Shown: positions 53,460 to 62,487, counted from the first letter of the stretch. The stretch: DNA of 64,000 bases from Planktothrix sp. FACHB-1365 (GCF_014697575.1 NZ_JACJSC010000002.1:62001-126000); one strand, 5' to 3'. Notes: generated by a model from the sequence alone, not told the origin. Numbers and translations: made by a program.

Positions 53460-54710
53460 ATGGCTGTGAGTCAACCTTCTGTAGAACTGGAATCGGCGAT
53501 ATCTCTACAAAATTTTCCCCCCCTTCGCCGAGGGATTACTGAGATTTTTCCTGAAATTATAAGCTCTGGGAACCCCGATGAGAATTTGGGTCAACGATTA
53601 TTGACAACAAATCGACCGCTACGGGTTAAATTTGGCATTGATCCCACTGCGTCGGATATTCATTTAGGACATAGTATCCCCATTCGCAAGTTACGCGCTT
53701 TTCAAGATGCGGGTCATATTGCTGTTTTAATTATTGGGGATTTTACGGCTAGAATTGGTGACCCCACGGGAAAATCCGAAGTCCGCCGTCAATTAACCCC
53801 GGAAGATGTACAGAAAAATGCTCAAACCTATTTAGAACAACTGCGTCCGATTTTGGATTTTGACACCCCCGGACGGTTGGAAATTCGCTATAACTCGGAA
53901 TGGTTATCGAAATTAGATTTAGCTAAAATTCTGGAATTGTTAGGAACAATGACCGTCGGGCAAATGTTAGCAAAAGAAGGTTTTGCGCTGCGGTTTGAAA
54001 AAGAAAATCCCATTTATTTACATGAATTTCTCTATCCGTTAATGCAGGGTTATGATTCCGTTGCGGTGGAAGCGGATATTGAAATCGGGGGCACGGATCA
54101 AAAGTTTAATTTAGCAGTAGGACGAGATTTACAACGGCATTTTGGACAGAAACCTCAATTTGGGTTATTAATGCCAATTTTAATTGGGACGGATGGCGTT
54201 CAAAAAATGTCAAAATCCTTGGGAAATTATGTGGCGTTATCGGAAGATCCGTTAACGATGTATTCTAAATTAGAGAAGGTTCAAGATAATTTATTAAACC
54301 AATATTTTGAACTGTTAACGAATCTTCCCCTTGATCAATTACCCGAAAATCCTAGAGACAAGCAAAAATTATTAGGATTAGAAATAGCGTCTCAATTTCA
54401 TGGAAAAGAAGCCGCGTTAGAAGCTCAAAAAGCGTCTTTAACCTTAGTTCAAGGGGATGCAAAAACAGCAGAAGCGGTTCCTGAGTTTTCCTTAGCTGAA
54501 ATTCAATTTCCGGCTAAGTTATTTTATATTCTCAGTGCGAGTAAGTTATGTAAAAGTAGCAGTGAAGCGCGGCGAGAAATTCAAGGCGGATCTGTTAAGT
54601 TAGATGGCGATCGCATTTCTGAAGTTGATATAATATTTAATTCTATTGATGAATTAAAGGGGAAAGTTCTGCAAGTTGGGAAGAAGAAATTTATCCGTTT
54701 AATTGATTAG
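53460..54710 (+). CDS. tyrS: Tyrosyl-tRNA synthetase
   Basis: This class I synthetase of 416 residues charges tRNA-Tyr. HIGH appears as HLGH at 68-71 (DIHLGHS), and KMSKS is intact at 249-253 ([11 protein letters not shown]). The C-terminal S4 RNA-binding domain is visible at about 345-416 ([30 protein letters not shown]). The GGTDQKFN block supports the TyrRS-2 (TyrZ-like) subgroup. The gene has its own spacer upstream, shared with the divergent PBP gene, and a strong terminator behind it. Confidence 0.96.
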   Translation: MAVSQPSVELESAISLQNFPPLRRGITEIFPEIISSGNPDENLGQRLLTTNRPLRVKFGIDPTASDIHLGHSIPIRKLRAFQDAGHIAVLIIGDFTARIGDPTGKSEVRRQLTPEDVQKNAQTYLEQLRPILDFDTPGRLEIRYNSEWLSKLDLAKILELLGTMTVGQMLAKEGFALRFEKENPIYLHEFLYPLMQGYDSVAVEADIEIGGTDQKFNLAVGRDLQRHFGQKPQFGLLMPILIGTDGVQKMSKSLGNYVALSEDPLTMYSKLEKVQDNLLNQYFELLTNLPLDQLPENPRDKQKLLGLEIASQFHGKEAALEAQKASLTLVQGDAKTAEAVPEFSLAEIQFPAKLFYILSASKLCKSSSEARREIQGGSVKLDGDRISEVDIIFNSIDELKGKVLQVGKKKFIRLID

Positions 54711-54748
54711 TTTCTCGTTCCCATGCTCTGCATGGGAATGGTAATTTT

Positions 54749-54802
54749 GAGGATCTGCCTCCAATCTTATTATATTATAACAGGAGGCAGATCCTCCTTT
54801 TT
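54749..54802. terminator. Strong bidirectional terminator between tyrS and the Uma2 gene
   Basis: GAGGATCTGCCTCC (54749-54762) is the exact reverse complement of GGAGGCAGATCCTC (54783-54796), a 14-bp stem with a 20-base AT-rich loop, followed by a T-run on the plus strand. A second small hairpin (CCCATGCTCTGCATGGG) lies just before it. The convergent genes on both sides fit a two-way terminator. Confidence 0.8.
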
Positions 54803-54841
54803 TCATTTCTAGGTAGAACCTAAAAACGAGGGGGAAAAGGT

Positions 54842-55414
54842 CTAAAAAGGATTTAAAATTTGTTCAACAGTTAATTTTAATTCAGGAAAAGTTATAGAAT
54901 TTATAGAATCTTTTTGGTTCATTTCTATAACCTCATATAAACCAGAAACTAACGTTAAAATTGATAGTTTTAATTCTTGGGGGTCAATAATCCAATATTC
55001 AGGAATGCCTAATGCGGCATATTCTGAACGTTTATAACGATAATCATCATCGGGGTTATTGGGACTAACAATTTCAACCACAAATAAAGGGGGTTCTTCG
55101 AGAATAGCTGAGGGTAATGTCCTCAGAAGTTGACGTTGAGTTTCTGTCATAATTAATAGATCAGGAATGCGAGATTTTCTAATTCCGGTTCTGACTCCCA
55201 CTGTTCCAGGTCGCACAACCCAATCTAATTGTAATCTGCGGATCTCTATTTTGAATTGTTCTTGTGTAAAATCAATAATATCCGAATGCCATCCACTTGC
55301 GGGAGTCATCTGAATTAATTCTCCATTGAAAAGTTCATATTTGAGATCCGTATCATCTTTATAATTGAGATAGTCTTCAAAGCTATAGGTTTTAGTAACA
55401 GTTTGCACCATCAT
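54842..55414 (-). CDS. Uma2-family (DUF820) PD-(D/E)XK nuclease-like protein
   Basis: The 190-residue protein has the full Uma2 motif series: YELFNGELIQM (E27, E32), RIPDLLIM (D85), FVVEIVSPNN (E114) and YKRSEYAALGIPEYWIID (K128). The Asp-Glu-Lys set matches the PD-(D/E)XK active site, so it could be an active endonuclease. Its biological role is unknown. It is shorter than the first Uma2 copy at 7618 and lacks the coiled-coil tail. It lies behind a toxin-antitoxin pair on the same strand. Confidence 0.9.
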   Translation of the reverse strand: MMVQTVTKTYSFEDYLNYKDDTDLKYELFNGELIQMTPASGWHSDIIDFTQEQFKIEIRRLQLDWVVRPGTVGVRTGIRKSRIPDLLIMTETQRQLLRTLPSAILEEPPLFVVEIVSPNNPDDDYRYKRSEYAALGIPEYWIIDPQELKLSILTLVSGLYEVIEMNQKDSINSITFPELKLTVEQILNPF

Positions 55415-55480
55415 GAGTTTTTAGCCTCTAATCAGGGTGTTTAAATTGACGATGACTTCCTTTATTTAGCCTTTACTAAA

Positions 55481-55903
55481 TTAGAGAAAATTTTCTATCC
55501 AGCAAAGATGGGAACATAGCACATCTCTGGAAATTGCATTATAAAACCTTTCATCTGCTGTTACCATCTGGCATTGATTTATAACAGCTAAGGAAAGATA
55601 AACACAATCATAAACAGCTTGGTCAACTCTGACAGCAATTTCTAACGCCATTGGCATTAAAGACTGTGAGGGATAAATTTGTAAATCCCCTGCCATTAAA
55701 ACAGTTAAATCATTTTGAGCGAGTTCTAAAGTCGTTTCTCCTCGTCGAACTCGCTTCCATAGAATGTTACCAATTTCCGAAAAAAAGAAATCAGGGACTA
55801 ATAATTCATGGGCATCATCTAAGAGACACTGAGCAATTTCCGAATGAACCTCAGACAATACCCATTTGATAGCTACATTGGCATCAACAACAAATTTACT
55901 CAA
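55481..55903 (-). CDS. PIN-domain toxin, VapC/FitB type
   Basis: The 140-residue protein has all four acidic residues of the PIN ribonuclease site: D7 (FVVDANVAIKW), E43 (FSEIGN), D99 (VYDCVYL) and D117 (VTADERF). It should be a Mg-dependent RNase toxin that inhibits translation when freed from its antitoxin. Unlike the PIN gene at 18924 it is intact. Its start overlaps the antitoxin stop by 4 bases (ATGA), the standard coupled order with antitoxin first. Confidence 0.93.
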   Translation of the reverse strand: MSKFVVDANVAIKWVLSEVHSEIAQCLLDDAHELLVPDFFFSEIGNILWKRVRRGETTLELAQNDLTVLMAGDLQIYPSQSLMPMALEIAVRVDQAVYDCVYLSLAVINQCQMVTADERFYNAISRDVLCSHLCWIENFL

Positions 55904-56151
55904 CGATTTCTATCCTCTCTTAGCAATTCTACACTATCACTAAAAGTCTGATTGCCGTGTTTTTGACGTGCTGCTTCAAGTTGAGAGCGAAAATAGGCTC
56001 TTTTAGAAACTTTAGGGGTTATTTCTGCTTCCACTGTTTGAGCGAGAATTGCTTTGATTTCATCCTCTAAACTGCGGTTGTGCTTTTGAGCTAAACTACG
56101 GATTTTATCAAAAACAACGGGGTTAAGATTATCGAGAACAATAGAATTCAT
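55900..56151 (-). CDS. FitA-type antitoxin
   Basis: The 83-residue protein begins with a ribbon-helix-helix DNA-binding part (MNSIVLDNLNPVVFDKIRSLAQKHNRSLEDEIKAILAQ), as in FitA antitoxins. It ends with a segment (KVSKRAYFRSQLEAARQKHG) that should wrap the PIN toxin. It would repress its own operon and neutralise the toxin encoded next. The 4-base overlap couples the two. Confidence 0.92.
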   Translation of the reverse strand: MNSIVLDNLNPVVFDKIRSLAQKHNRSLEDEIKAILAQTVEAEITPKVSKRAYFRSQLEAARQKHGNQTFSDSVELLREDRNR

Positions 56152-56293
56152 ATTGTCTCCAAAAACAGGTAATTTTTATTTTAGACCCAGAATTAACATT
56201 TACCAAGGTTTGTAGTGTGGAGATGTTTTTTGCGATCGCATCTTAAATCTACATCATGATCGAGCATAGGACAGATCCTTACCCACACCTCCA

Positions 56294-56358
56294 AGAAACC
56301 GGGTTTCTGCCATAACATGATCTACTAACAAAAAGCTCAATTAAGAAACCCGGTTTCT
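56294..56358. repeat. Pair of AGAAACC-GGTTTCT palindromes
   Basis: AGAAACCGGGTTTCT at 56294-56308 and AGAAACCCGGTTTCT at 56344-56358. A third copy is at 61530-61544. The central base varies. Confidence 0.8.
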
Positions 56359-56394
56359 GACCCTATCGGAAACTCGCAACCCTATTAATCCCCT

Positions 56395-56422
56395 GTAGGG
56401 GCGAGGCGCGCCTCGCCCCTAC
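56395..56422. repeat. 28-bp perfect palindrome, GTAGGGGC type
   Basis: GTAGGGGCGAGGCG is followed by its exact reverse complement. It has the same length as the GTAGAGACG copies at 12757 and 28096. Confidence 0.9.
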
Positions 56423-56653
56423 GCTGTCGGGTTAAAAGCCTTATATGTTACAGTCTACAAGTCTGGACGCGAGAGAAGAGATTTCCCTCCCCCACCAAAA
56501 AACCAAGTTGTCCCTAGTCCACTCCTAGTCCAAGAAACCCAACCCGTCCAACCCGGGAGATAGCACGTCTCTACAGTGTTAACTTGCCATTTGCTGCGTT
56601 TTTAAATTTAAAAGATGTAAAGATTTTTAAATTTTATCCAACGCACCAAATTT

Positions 56654-57826
56654 CTATTTGCTAAAGGGCAAATCCTGATTAATATAATCAATCTCCTGTT
56701 GTTCCATATCGTTAATTCTGCCAATATAAGATTGCAAAATTTTAGACAACCGTTGATCATAAAATCGATGTAAACTATAATTCGGTGTCGCTGGAAAACC
56801 TCGACGTTTTTTATGACGACCACCAGCACCCGGATCAAAAATAGAAATCCCGTTATTAATTGCCCATTCTATCGGAGAATAATAACAAGCATCAAAATGT
56901 AAACAATCAATATCTTGAACACTTCCCCAATAACGACCATATAAGCGATCGCTTTTGGTTAAACAAAAAGACATTCCCACAGGTTGATGTTGATTGGTAT
57001 CATCAAACGCTGCTACAAATACCACCCGATGACGATAATTATGATGTAATTCTTCAAAAAACTTGCGAGTTAAATATTTACTTCCCCACCAACCAAATTT
57101 ATCACAGGTACTCGCATAAAAGTGATACATTTGAGAAAAATAGGCTTTAGGAATTTCATCTCCTGTAACGGTTTGGAGTTGTAATCCGGCTTGATTAACT
57201 GCTTTACGTTCCCGCTTAATATTGCGACGCTGATTGGCATTAAAACCTTTTAAATAATCATCAAAAGTTTGATATCCTTGATTTTGCCAAATATAACTAT
57301 GGTGCAACCAAGAGGCAAAACCAAACTTTTCTAACATCGGTTTCCACTCTGGATCAACATAGAGGAAATTACAGCCAGAAATTTTATTTCCAATGCAAAA
57401 TTGATCAATAGAATGCACCATTAACTCTGTAATTTCTTCTTCATTTTCTCCCGGTGCAATCAGAAATCGATAGCCTTCGGCGGGAGTAAAGGGCGACATT
57501 CCTAATAGTTTGGGATAATATTCAATTCCTAATTGATAGGCAACATCCGCCCATTGATTATCAAACACAAATTCCCCTCGACTATGCCCTTTAACATATA
57601 AAGGTGCAATTCCAACTAATTGTTGATCCCGCCATACTGTTAAATGATGGGGTAGCCAACCTGTGCGTCCAGTCGCACTTCCTGATGATTCAATATTATG
57701 CAACCAATCCCACTCAAAAAAGGGCGTGATTAAGGGTTGAGCAAGGGCATCCCACGCCGTCTGAGGGACTTCGGCAACCGTATTAATCCAACGGGTAGAA
57801 TAAGAGGATGTTAAGGGTTTTACCAT
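56654..57826 (-). CDS. FemAB-like / DUF482-type acyltransferase-fold protein
   Basis: The 390-residue soluble protein resembles PF04339 (peptidoglycan-biosynthesis-like, GNAT fold). Landmarks are TPFFEWDWLHNIESSG, LVGIAPLYVKGHSRGEFVFD, FNANQRRNIKRERK, GMSFCLTKSDRLYGRYWGS, HFDACYYSPIEWAI and FDPGAGGRHKKRRGF. Family members are thought to transfer aminoacyl or acyl groups, but the substrate is undetermined. The gene lies 27 bases behind the RibD-type reductase gene on the same strand and is probably cotranscribed. Confidence 0.85.
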   Translation of the reverse strand: MVKPLTSSYSTRWINTVAEVPQTAWDALAQPLITPFFEWDWLHNIESSGSATGRTGWLPHHLTVWRDQQLVGIAPLYVKGHSRGEFVFDNQWADVAYQLGIEYYPKLLGMSPFTPAEGYRFLIAPGENEEEITELMVHSIDQFCIGNKISGCNFLYVDPEWKPMLEKFGFASWLHHSYIWQNQGYQTFDDYLKGFNANQRRNIKRERKAVNQAGLQLQTVTGDEIPKAYFSQMYHFYASTCDKFGWWGSKYLTRKFFEELHHNYRHRVVFVAAFDDTNQHQPVGMSFCLTKSDRLYGRYWGSVQDIDCLHFDACYYSPIEWAINNGISIFDPGAGGRHKKRRGFPATPNYSLHRFYDQRLSKILQSYIGRINDMEQQEIDYINQDLPFSK

Positions 57827-57853
57827 GTTGTCTCAAGAATGATTAGGGACGCA

Positions 57854-58564
57854 TTATTCCTGTAGGATAGTGTAACTTACTTGATAATGTAAAAACACTT
57901 CCTGACCAACAGTTTTAACCTCTAACAATTGCAAACGGGGAGCAACAGAGGATAAAAATCCATCTCCATCGGCGGGAGTGGGTGACTTTTTTCCTGCTAA
58001 AATTAACGGACAAATCGTTAACCAAAATTCATCAATTAAATTTTGTTTTAATAAAGTAGAAATGAGTTGACCTCCGCCTAATATTCCTAATCGTTTTAAT
58101 CCTAATTCTTGAAATTGTTCAAACGCTAGGCTCCAGTTAATTTGATTAAAATTATCGTCAGCCATGATAATTTTTTCAAACCCTGCTGTTTTATGCCATA
58201 ATTCTTGACCTCTTGTTGTTGTTAATAACCAATGGGGAACAGGTTGTTGAAAAAAACGAAAATTGGGATTAATCTCTCCTGAACTAGACACCACAATTTG
58301 TACAGGTTGAGGCGGTTTTCCTTGTTGTTTTCGGGTTTCTAATAATTCAGGATCGGTAATTCTAATCGTAGTTTGATAAGCGTTTAAAGTTCCAGCACCG
58401 AATAAAACTCCATCCATTTGTGCAACTTGTTGTTCTAAATGTAGTTTATCTTGTTCAGAACCAAATCGAGCAGGCGATCGCCATTCATCAGAAATTTTAC
58501 CATCGGCACTCATGGCTAAAATAACGGTTGTATGGGGTCGGTTTATCAGGAGTTGAGAATTCAT
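57854..58564 (-). CDS. RibD C-terminal-type (dihydrofolate reductase family) reductase
   Basis: The 236-residue protein matches the RibD C-terminal/DHFR fold. TTVILAMSADGKISDEW is the first strand and loop, AQMDGVLFGAGTL the second motif, LGILGGGQLISTLLKQNLIDEFWLTICPLILAG the nucleotide-binding GGG segment. It should use NADPH to reduce a pyrimidine-like or pterin-like substrate, and riboflavin synthesis is one possibility. It lacks the deaminase half of a full RibD. The TTG at 58576 is replaced by ATG 58564 as start. The FemAB-like gene follows. Confidence 0.87.
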   Translation of the reverse strand: MNSQLLINRPHTTVILAMSADGKISDEWRSPARFGSEQDKLHLEQQVAQMDGVLFGAGTLNAYQTTIRITDPELLETRKQQGKPPQPVQIVVSSSGEINPNFRFFQQPVPHWLLTTTRGQELWHKTAGFEKIIMADDNFNQINWSLAFEQFQELGLKRLGILGGGQLISTLLKQNLIDEFWLTICPLILAGKKSPTPADGDGFLSSVAPRLQLLEVKTVGQEVFLHYQVSYTILQE

Positions 58565-58607
58565 AAAATATAGCAACCCTAAATAGAATAGGTTGTAATA
58601 TTTTATC

Positions 58608-58664
58608 GTAGGGGTTTGGAAACCAAACCCAGGCGCAAAGAGGGTTTGGAAACCAAACCCCTAC
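58608..58664. repeat. Double GTAGGGG palindrome
   Basis: GTAGGGGTTTGGAAACCAAACCC (58608-58630) and AGGGTTTGGAAACCAAACCCCTAC (58641-58664) together form two back-to-back hairpins that carry the outer GTAGGGG/CCCCTAC arms only once each. It is a member of the same family as 56395. Confidence 0.75.
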
Positions 58665-58815
58665 AGAACTTCTTCACAAATCCTACACGGATTGCTATAT
58701 TTCCTCATCTCCCCTATTAACTTGACTTTTGATTGACTACTTAGACAGATGACAAAATCGATTAACTCTGCTTTAAAATTAAACCATCTGTTTAATTTCC
58801 TGGGAAAGCAAAATT

Positions 58816-58906
58816 ATGTCAAAAATTGCTATTGTAACGGGTGCAAATCGAGGAATCGGATTTGAAACCTGTCGCCAACTTGCTCAACATTCGATTAAAG
58901 TTATTT
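58816..58906 (+). pseudogene. N-terminal remnant of a short-chain dehydrogenase
   Basis: The frame gives MSKIAIVTGANRGIGFETCR and ten more residues, an unmistakable SDR start with the TGxxxGIG cofactor motif. It is then cut off by the inverted repeat of the element at 58907. The frame runs five codons into the element and stops at TAG 58921. No further SDR sequence follows the element, so the rest of the gene is lost. Confidence 0.8.
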
Positions 58907-59346
58907 GGCTCTTCAGTATCTAGTATGCTAAAATTATAGTTAATAAAATCAATAAAGATTTGAATGAACAACAAAGCCAGAAACTAGCCGAAGTGAAAGA
59001 AGTTTCTCCCCTCCTGAAAAGTCTGCACGAATTCAAAGAAAAAATCCGTCAAATTTTTGAGGAAACCAATGATTGGTTAGGGGGATTATGGCAATTAGGG
59101 AGGTGGTTAGATGAAGCTCAAAAGTATTTTCCGAACAGTCATTCATACAATTATTCGATGGCTAGATGAAATTATTGCCTACTTTGATCATAGAACAACC
59201 AGTGGGGTAATGGAGGGAATTAATAACAAGCTGAAACTGATTAAACGTTCAGCTTATGGATTCAGAAATTTCAAAAACTTTCAAGCAAGATGTTTACTGA
59301 ATTGGCATTTTAACTAAATCTTTAGCATACTAGATACTGAAGAACC
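58907..59346 (+). mobile_element. Internally deleted ISL3-type insertion element
   Basis: The ends are 26-bp inverted repeats with one mismatch: GGCTCTTCAGTATC onward at 58907-58932 and its complement at 59321-59346. The GGCTCTTC tip is typical for ISL3. Only the last part of a transposase remains, split by a frameshift. At 440 bp it is about a third of a complete element. I see no target duplication (left flank AGTTATTT, right flank TTTATTAT). Confidence 0.82.
58960..59317 (+). pseudogene. Transposase remnant, ISL3 family C-terminal part
   Basis: The first frame (from 58960) reads KSLHEFKEKIRQIFEETNDW, and the second (to the stop at 59315-59317) reads IIAYFDHRTTSGVMEGINNK and IKRSAYGFRNFKNFQARCLL, both conserved C-terminal blocks of ISL3 transposases. 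The switch occurs near 59140 and needs a one-base shift. The N-terminal domain and first catalytic residues are missing, so it is inactive. Its intact end could supply family identification. Confidence 0.85.
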
Positions 59347-59373
59347 TTTATTATTTTATTCTATGTTGGATTT

Positions 59374-59390
59374 GATGGGCAAAGCCCATC
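59374..59390. repeat. GATGGGC-AAA-GCCCATC palindrome
   Basis: A 7-bp perfect stem with a 3-base loop, followed by CTAC. It lies 7 bases from the stop codon of the TPR gene on the minus strand and resembles the GTAGG-armed palindromes elsewhere in the window. Confidence 0.65.
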
Positions 59391-59396
59391 CTACTA

Positions 59397-61403
59397 TTAA
59401 TTGAATGCTTCGGGTTGGGAAGATAAACTAATAGTAGGATTTTTGGCAGTTCTGAGTTCTTTTTGAATGGAAATCGCTTTTCCTAACGATGAAATAGCTT
59501 CAGGATATTGTTTTAATTTAGATAATAAAGAACCGCGATAACGCCAGGTTTCTGCATCATCAGACTGACAGGAAAGGGCGGCATCATAGGAAGCCAAAGC
59601 TTCTGGATATTGTTCTAATTTTTCTAAACACATTCCTTTAGAACGCCAGGATGCTGCGGAATCAGGTTTTAAATTAATGGCTTGTTCATAAAGAGTAATA
59701 GCTTCTGCATAGTGTTGTAATTTTACTAAATTTTCTCCATACTCAAAACAAGCTTCATAACTATCCGGTTTAATCTGTATTGCTTTTTGATAGGCATCTA
59801 AAGCTTCTGAATTTCGATTTAATTTCCCTAAAAGATTACCTTTATTTTTTAACAATTCAAAATGATAGGGTTTTAAATCCAAAGCTTTTTCTAATGATTC
59901 TAATGCTTCTTGATAACGTTCTAAAGCTGATAAAGCATTGGCTTGATTTGACCATAATTCCCATTTTTCAGAATTTATTTTAATAGCTTGTTGATAGGAA
60001 GTGATCGCTTCTTCATAGCGTTGTAACTTTGCTAAAACGTTACCTCGATTGTGCAGGATTTCATATTTATTAGGAGAAATTTCTAAAGCTTTATTATAAG
60101 ATTCTAAAGCTTCATCAAATCGTTTAAATTTTCTTAAAATTGCCCCTCGATTATGCCAGGATTCATAATCATCGGGTTTAATTTTAATCGCTTGATCATA
60201 AGATTCAATAGCTTCGTTATATCGTTGTAAGCGAACTAAAATATTACCTCGATTATACCAACCTTCATATTTATCAGGGTATAAATTTAGATATTCATCA
60301 TAAGCAATCAAAGCTTCATTATACCGTTGTAATCGACCTAAAATCGTTGCTTTTTTAAACCAAGCTTCCCCTAACTGGGAATTCGTTGTAATTGCTTGTT
60401 CTAAAAAATTTAAAGCCTGATTCAACTGACCTTCGTGTAAGAAAGCTTCCCCTTTTTTCAAATAATCATCCGCAATCATAGATTCAGAAGATTGAGAAGG
60501 TTTCGTTGTTTGTATAACAGTAGAATCAACTAATTTTTTAGGTAAAGATTCTGTTGAATGGGGAGAAGGAGATAAACCATTCAACGAAACGGAAGTTTCA
60601 GGAAGGATAAATTGTTTCGTTTCTCTCGTTTTTTCTTCTAATTCTTTTAACGTTTTCTCTTTGAGGTCTTGAACCTCAGAAATCATTCCTTGTAAACGTA
60701 AAACAAATTGAGATTTGAGGGTTTCTACCTGTTCAATAGAAGATTTAGAAACCTTCGCTTCCCGATTTAAAAAATTAATCGATTCCTGGGCGGTTGTAAT
60801 TTGAAACTCTAATTCTTTAATTAACTGTTGATACCGTTGTTTAGAAGCTTTTAATTGGGCTTCTAAATTATCAATATGATTTAATTGTTTCTGGGCTTGA
60901 GTGACAATTTCTTTAACAATCAAACGACGGACTAACCAAAAAAATAAAATTGTTATACTAGGAACTAAGGTGGCAACAATTAATAAAGTATTCAGTAAGG
61001 TAATTGTTTGACTAAACTCATAATTTAACGCAGAACCCGAACTCAGTTGTGCAACCGAAATCGGGCTTTTCATCTGGCTTTGGTGTTCCCCATTACTGAT
61101 TTTAACCAATTCCGCTAACCAAGTTTGATCAAGTACATTTGTGATAGATACAGAGGTAAGATCTTTTGTAGAAAATTCCGTTGAGGAAAAGGACGGACTT
61201 TCCATCATTTCGGGAATACTAACTGCTAAACTAGGAGTTAATGCCATCATCTCGACCGGATTAGCAGCTTGACTCGACTCGGAAGCATGAGGTAAAGCAT
61301 TTGTCGCCTGATTAGGAATAGGACTCGCCTCAGTTGAGGAGTCTTGAGCAACAAAAGCCGCTAAGGTTAAAAGGGTAACTGTCGATAACCGCATAGGTGT
61401 CAA
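59397..61403 (-). CDS. Membrane-anchored tetratricopeptide-repeat protein
   Basis: The 668-residue protein starts with an export signal (MRLSTVTLLTLAAFVA) and has one membrane helix at about 135-160 (TLLIVATLVPSITILFFWLV). A coiled coil follows at about 165-265. From about 315 to 655 it holds ten 34-residue TPRs, with the pattern W..RG..L..L.RY.EAI..Y..A. TPR arrays bind protein partners, so it is probably a scaffold. The topology puts either the N-terminal part or the TPRs outside the cytoplasm, which cannot be decided. No partner gene is evident beside it. Confidence 0.88.
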   Translation of the reverse strand: MTPMRLSTVTLLTLAAFVAQDSSTEASPIPNQATNALPHASESSQAANPVEMMALTPSLAVSIPEMMESPSFSSTEFSTKDLTSVSITNVLDQTWLAELVKISNGEHQSQMKSPISVAQLSSGSALNYEFSQTITLLNTLLIVATLVPSITILFFWLVRRLIVKEIVTQAQKQLNHIDNLEAQLKASKQRYQQLIKELEFQITTAQESINFLNREAKVSKSSIEQVETLKSQFVLRLQGMISEVQDLKEKTLKELEEKTRETKQFILPETSVSLNGLSPSPHSTESLPKKLVDSTVIQTTKPSQSSESMIADDYLKKGEAFLHEGQLNQALNFLEQAITTNSQLGEAWFKKATILGRLQRYNEALIAYDEYLNLYPDKYEGWYNRGNILVRLQRYNEAIESYDQAIKIKPDDYESWHNRGAILRKFKRFDEALESYNKALEISPNKYEILHNRGNVLAKLQRYEEAITSYQQAIKINSEKWELWSNQANALSALERYQEALESLEKALDLKPYHFELLKNKGNLLGKLNRNSEALDAYQKAIQIKPDSYEACFEYGENLVKLQHYAEAITLYEQAINLKPDSAASWRSKGMCLEKLEQYPEALASYDAALSCQSDDAETWRYRGSLLSKLKQYPEAISSLGKAISIQKELRTAKNPTISLSSQPEAFN

Positions 61404-61529
61404 CTCGTGTGGGGTAAAAATTTTGCCAACCCTTTACAAAACTCAACAAAAGGAAAGGGATGTGGAATTTGGGTGTGCTAGTCTATATTACGAATTGACA
61501 GAGCTTTGTCAGGATTTTAGGACTGATAC

Positions 61530-61544
61530 AGAAACCCGGTTTCT
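61530..61544. repeat. AGAAACCCGGTTTCT palindrome
   Basis: Same family as 56294-56358. A fourth, partial copy (AAAACCGGGTT) lies about 40 bases further on. Confidence 0.7.
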
Positions 61545-61614
61545 TGACCAAAACTCCTGATTTTCCCAAGAGATGATGACTAAAAACCGGGTTGCTTGAG
61601 TTTTCAACCCCCTG

Positions 61615-62487
61615 TTAAACATTAGCTAATACAGGCTGTTTAATCTGAAGAGGTTTAGACTCAGATTCTGTATTTGTACAATAGACTTCACAGGAATTAT
61701 TCGGACTTTCAATCAATTTAACTTTATGCAATTTTGCCCCTAATTCTTGAATGGGATTTTGCAATAAATCTCGAATATGAACCGCAATATTTTCAGCCGT
61801 TGGCACAACTTTAACAAAATGGGGAATATCTTTATTTAAAAACGTATGATCAAAGGGTTCTACCACATAATCATCAATGGCTTTTTGTAACCCTTCTAAG
61901 TCTACAATCATCCCCGTGCGAGGATCAATTTCTCCTTTCACCGTGACTTCTAAATGATAATTATGACCATGACCGTTAGGACGGGCACATTTGCCATAAA
62001 TTTCGCAATTTTCCTCAAAACTGAGGTCGGGATGAGCCAGCCGATGGGCGGCGCTAAAATGTGTACTAATGGTTAGATAAGCTTCCATGCCGTTTCCTTG
62101 ATAGTCTGCCCAGAGTTCAGGATGTTCAAATAGTTGAATATTCGTTAGGGGAAGATGGGGGGCTAACCGATGCCAAATTGCCCGTGCTAGAGCTTCCGTA
62201 GTGGGTAGGGTTTGCTGAAATTCCGGCCAAACATCATTAAGATGGGCGAAGTCTAAATGGTCGGTAACTTCCTGTTTCAGGGTGTGTTTGACATCGGACA
62301 GGTTTAATACCATGCCATATTCATCGAGTTCTCCCACCATTGACACATACAAAACATAGTTATGTCCGTGTCCAGGGGCGCGGGATGCGGGGCCAAATCG
62401 CTCAATATTCTCGGTGGCGCTCAATTCGGGCAACCAATACCGATGACTAGCGGAAAATTGCGCCCGACGAGTGATCACGCATTCCAT
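61615..62487 (-). CDS. Tandem 6-pyruvoyl-tetrahydropterin synthase / 6-carboxytetrahydropterin synthase-like protein
   Basis: The 290-residue protein has two consecutive PTPS/QueD domains, about 1-130 and 135-265. Both carry the zinc histidines: H15, H40, H42 (SASHRYW, GHGHNY) in the first and H148, H173, H175 (SAAHRLAH, GHGHNY) in the second. The catalytic Cys is present only in the second (C167, GKCARPNGHGH); the first reads GPASRAPGHGH. So one half is probably catalytic and the other structural or altered in activity. It converts dihydroneopterin triphosphate, for queuosine or pterin synthesis. ATG 62487 is chosen over a TTG three codons upstream. Confidence 0.9.
   Translation of the reverse strand: MECVITRRAQFSASHRYWLPELSATENIERFGPASRAPGHGHNYVLYVSMVGELDEYGMVLNLSDVKHTLKQEVTDHLDFAHLNDVWPEFQQTLPTTEALARAIWHRLAPHLPLTNIQLFEHPELWADYQGNGMEAYLTISTHFSAAHRLAHPDLSFEENCEIYGKCARPNGHGHNYHLEVTVKGEIDPRTGMIVDLEGLQKAIDDYVVEPFDHTFLNKDIPHFVKVVPTAENIAVHIRDLLQNPIQELGAKLHKVKLIESPNNSCEVYCTNTESESKPLQIKQPVLANV

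Larger units (their letters stand above)
56152..56653. other. Repeat-rich spacer
   Basis: No gene is visible in 502 bases. The stretch contains two AGAAACC(C/G)GGTTTCT palindromes, one perfect 28-bp GTAGGGGC palindrome, and a lone half arm CGTCTCTAC at about 56568-56576. Confidence 0.5.

Noticed and set aside
61496-61511. TGACA-GAGCTT-TGTCA hairpin between the TPR and PTPS genes
   Set aside because: A five-base stem without a T-run is too weak to call a terminator or operator.
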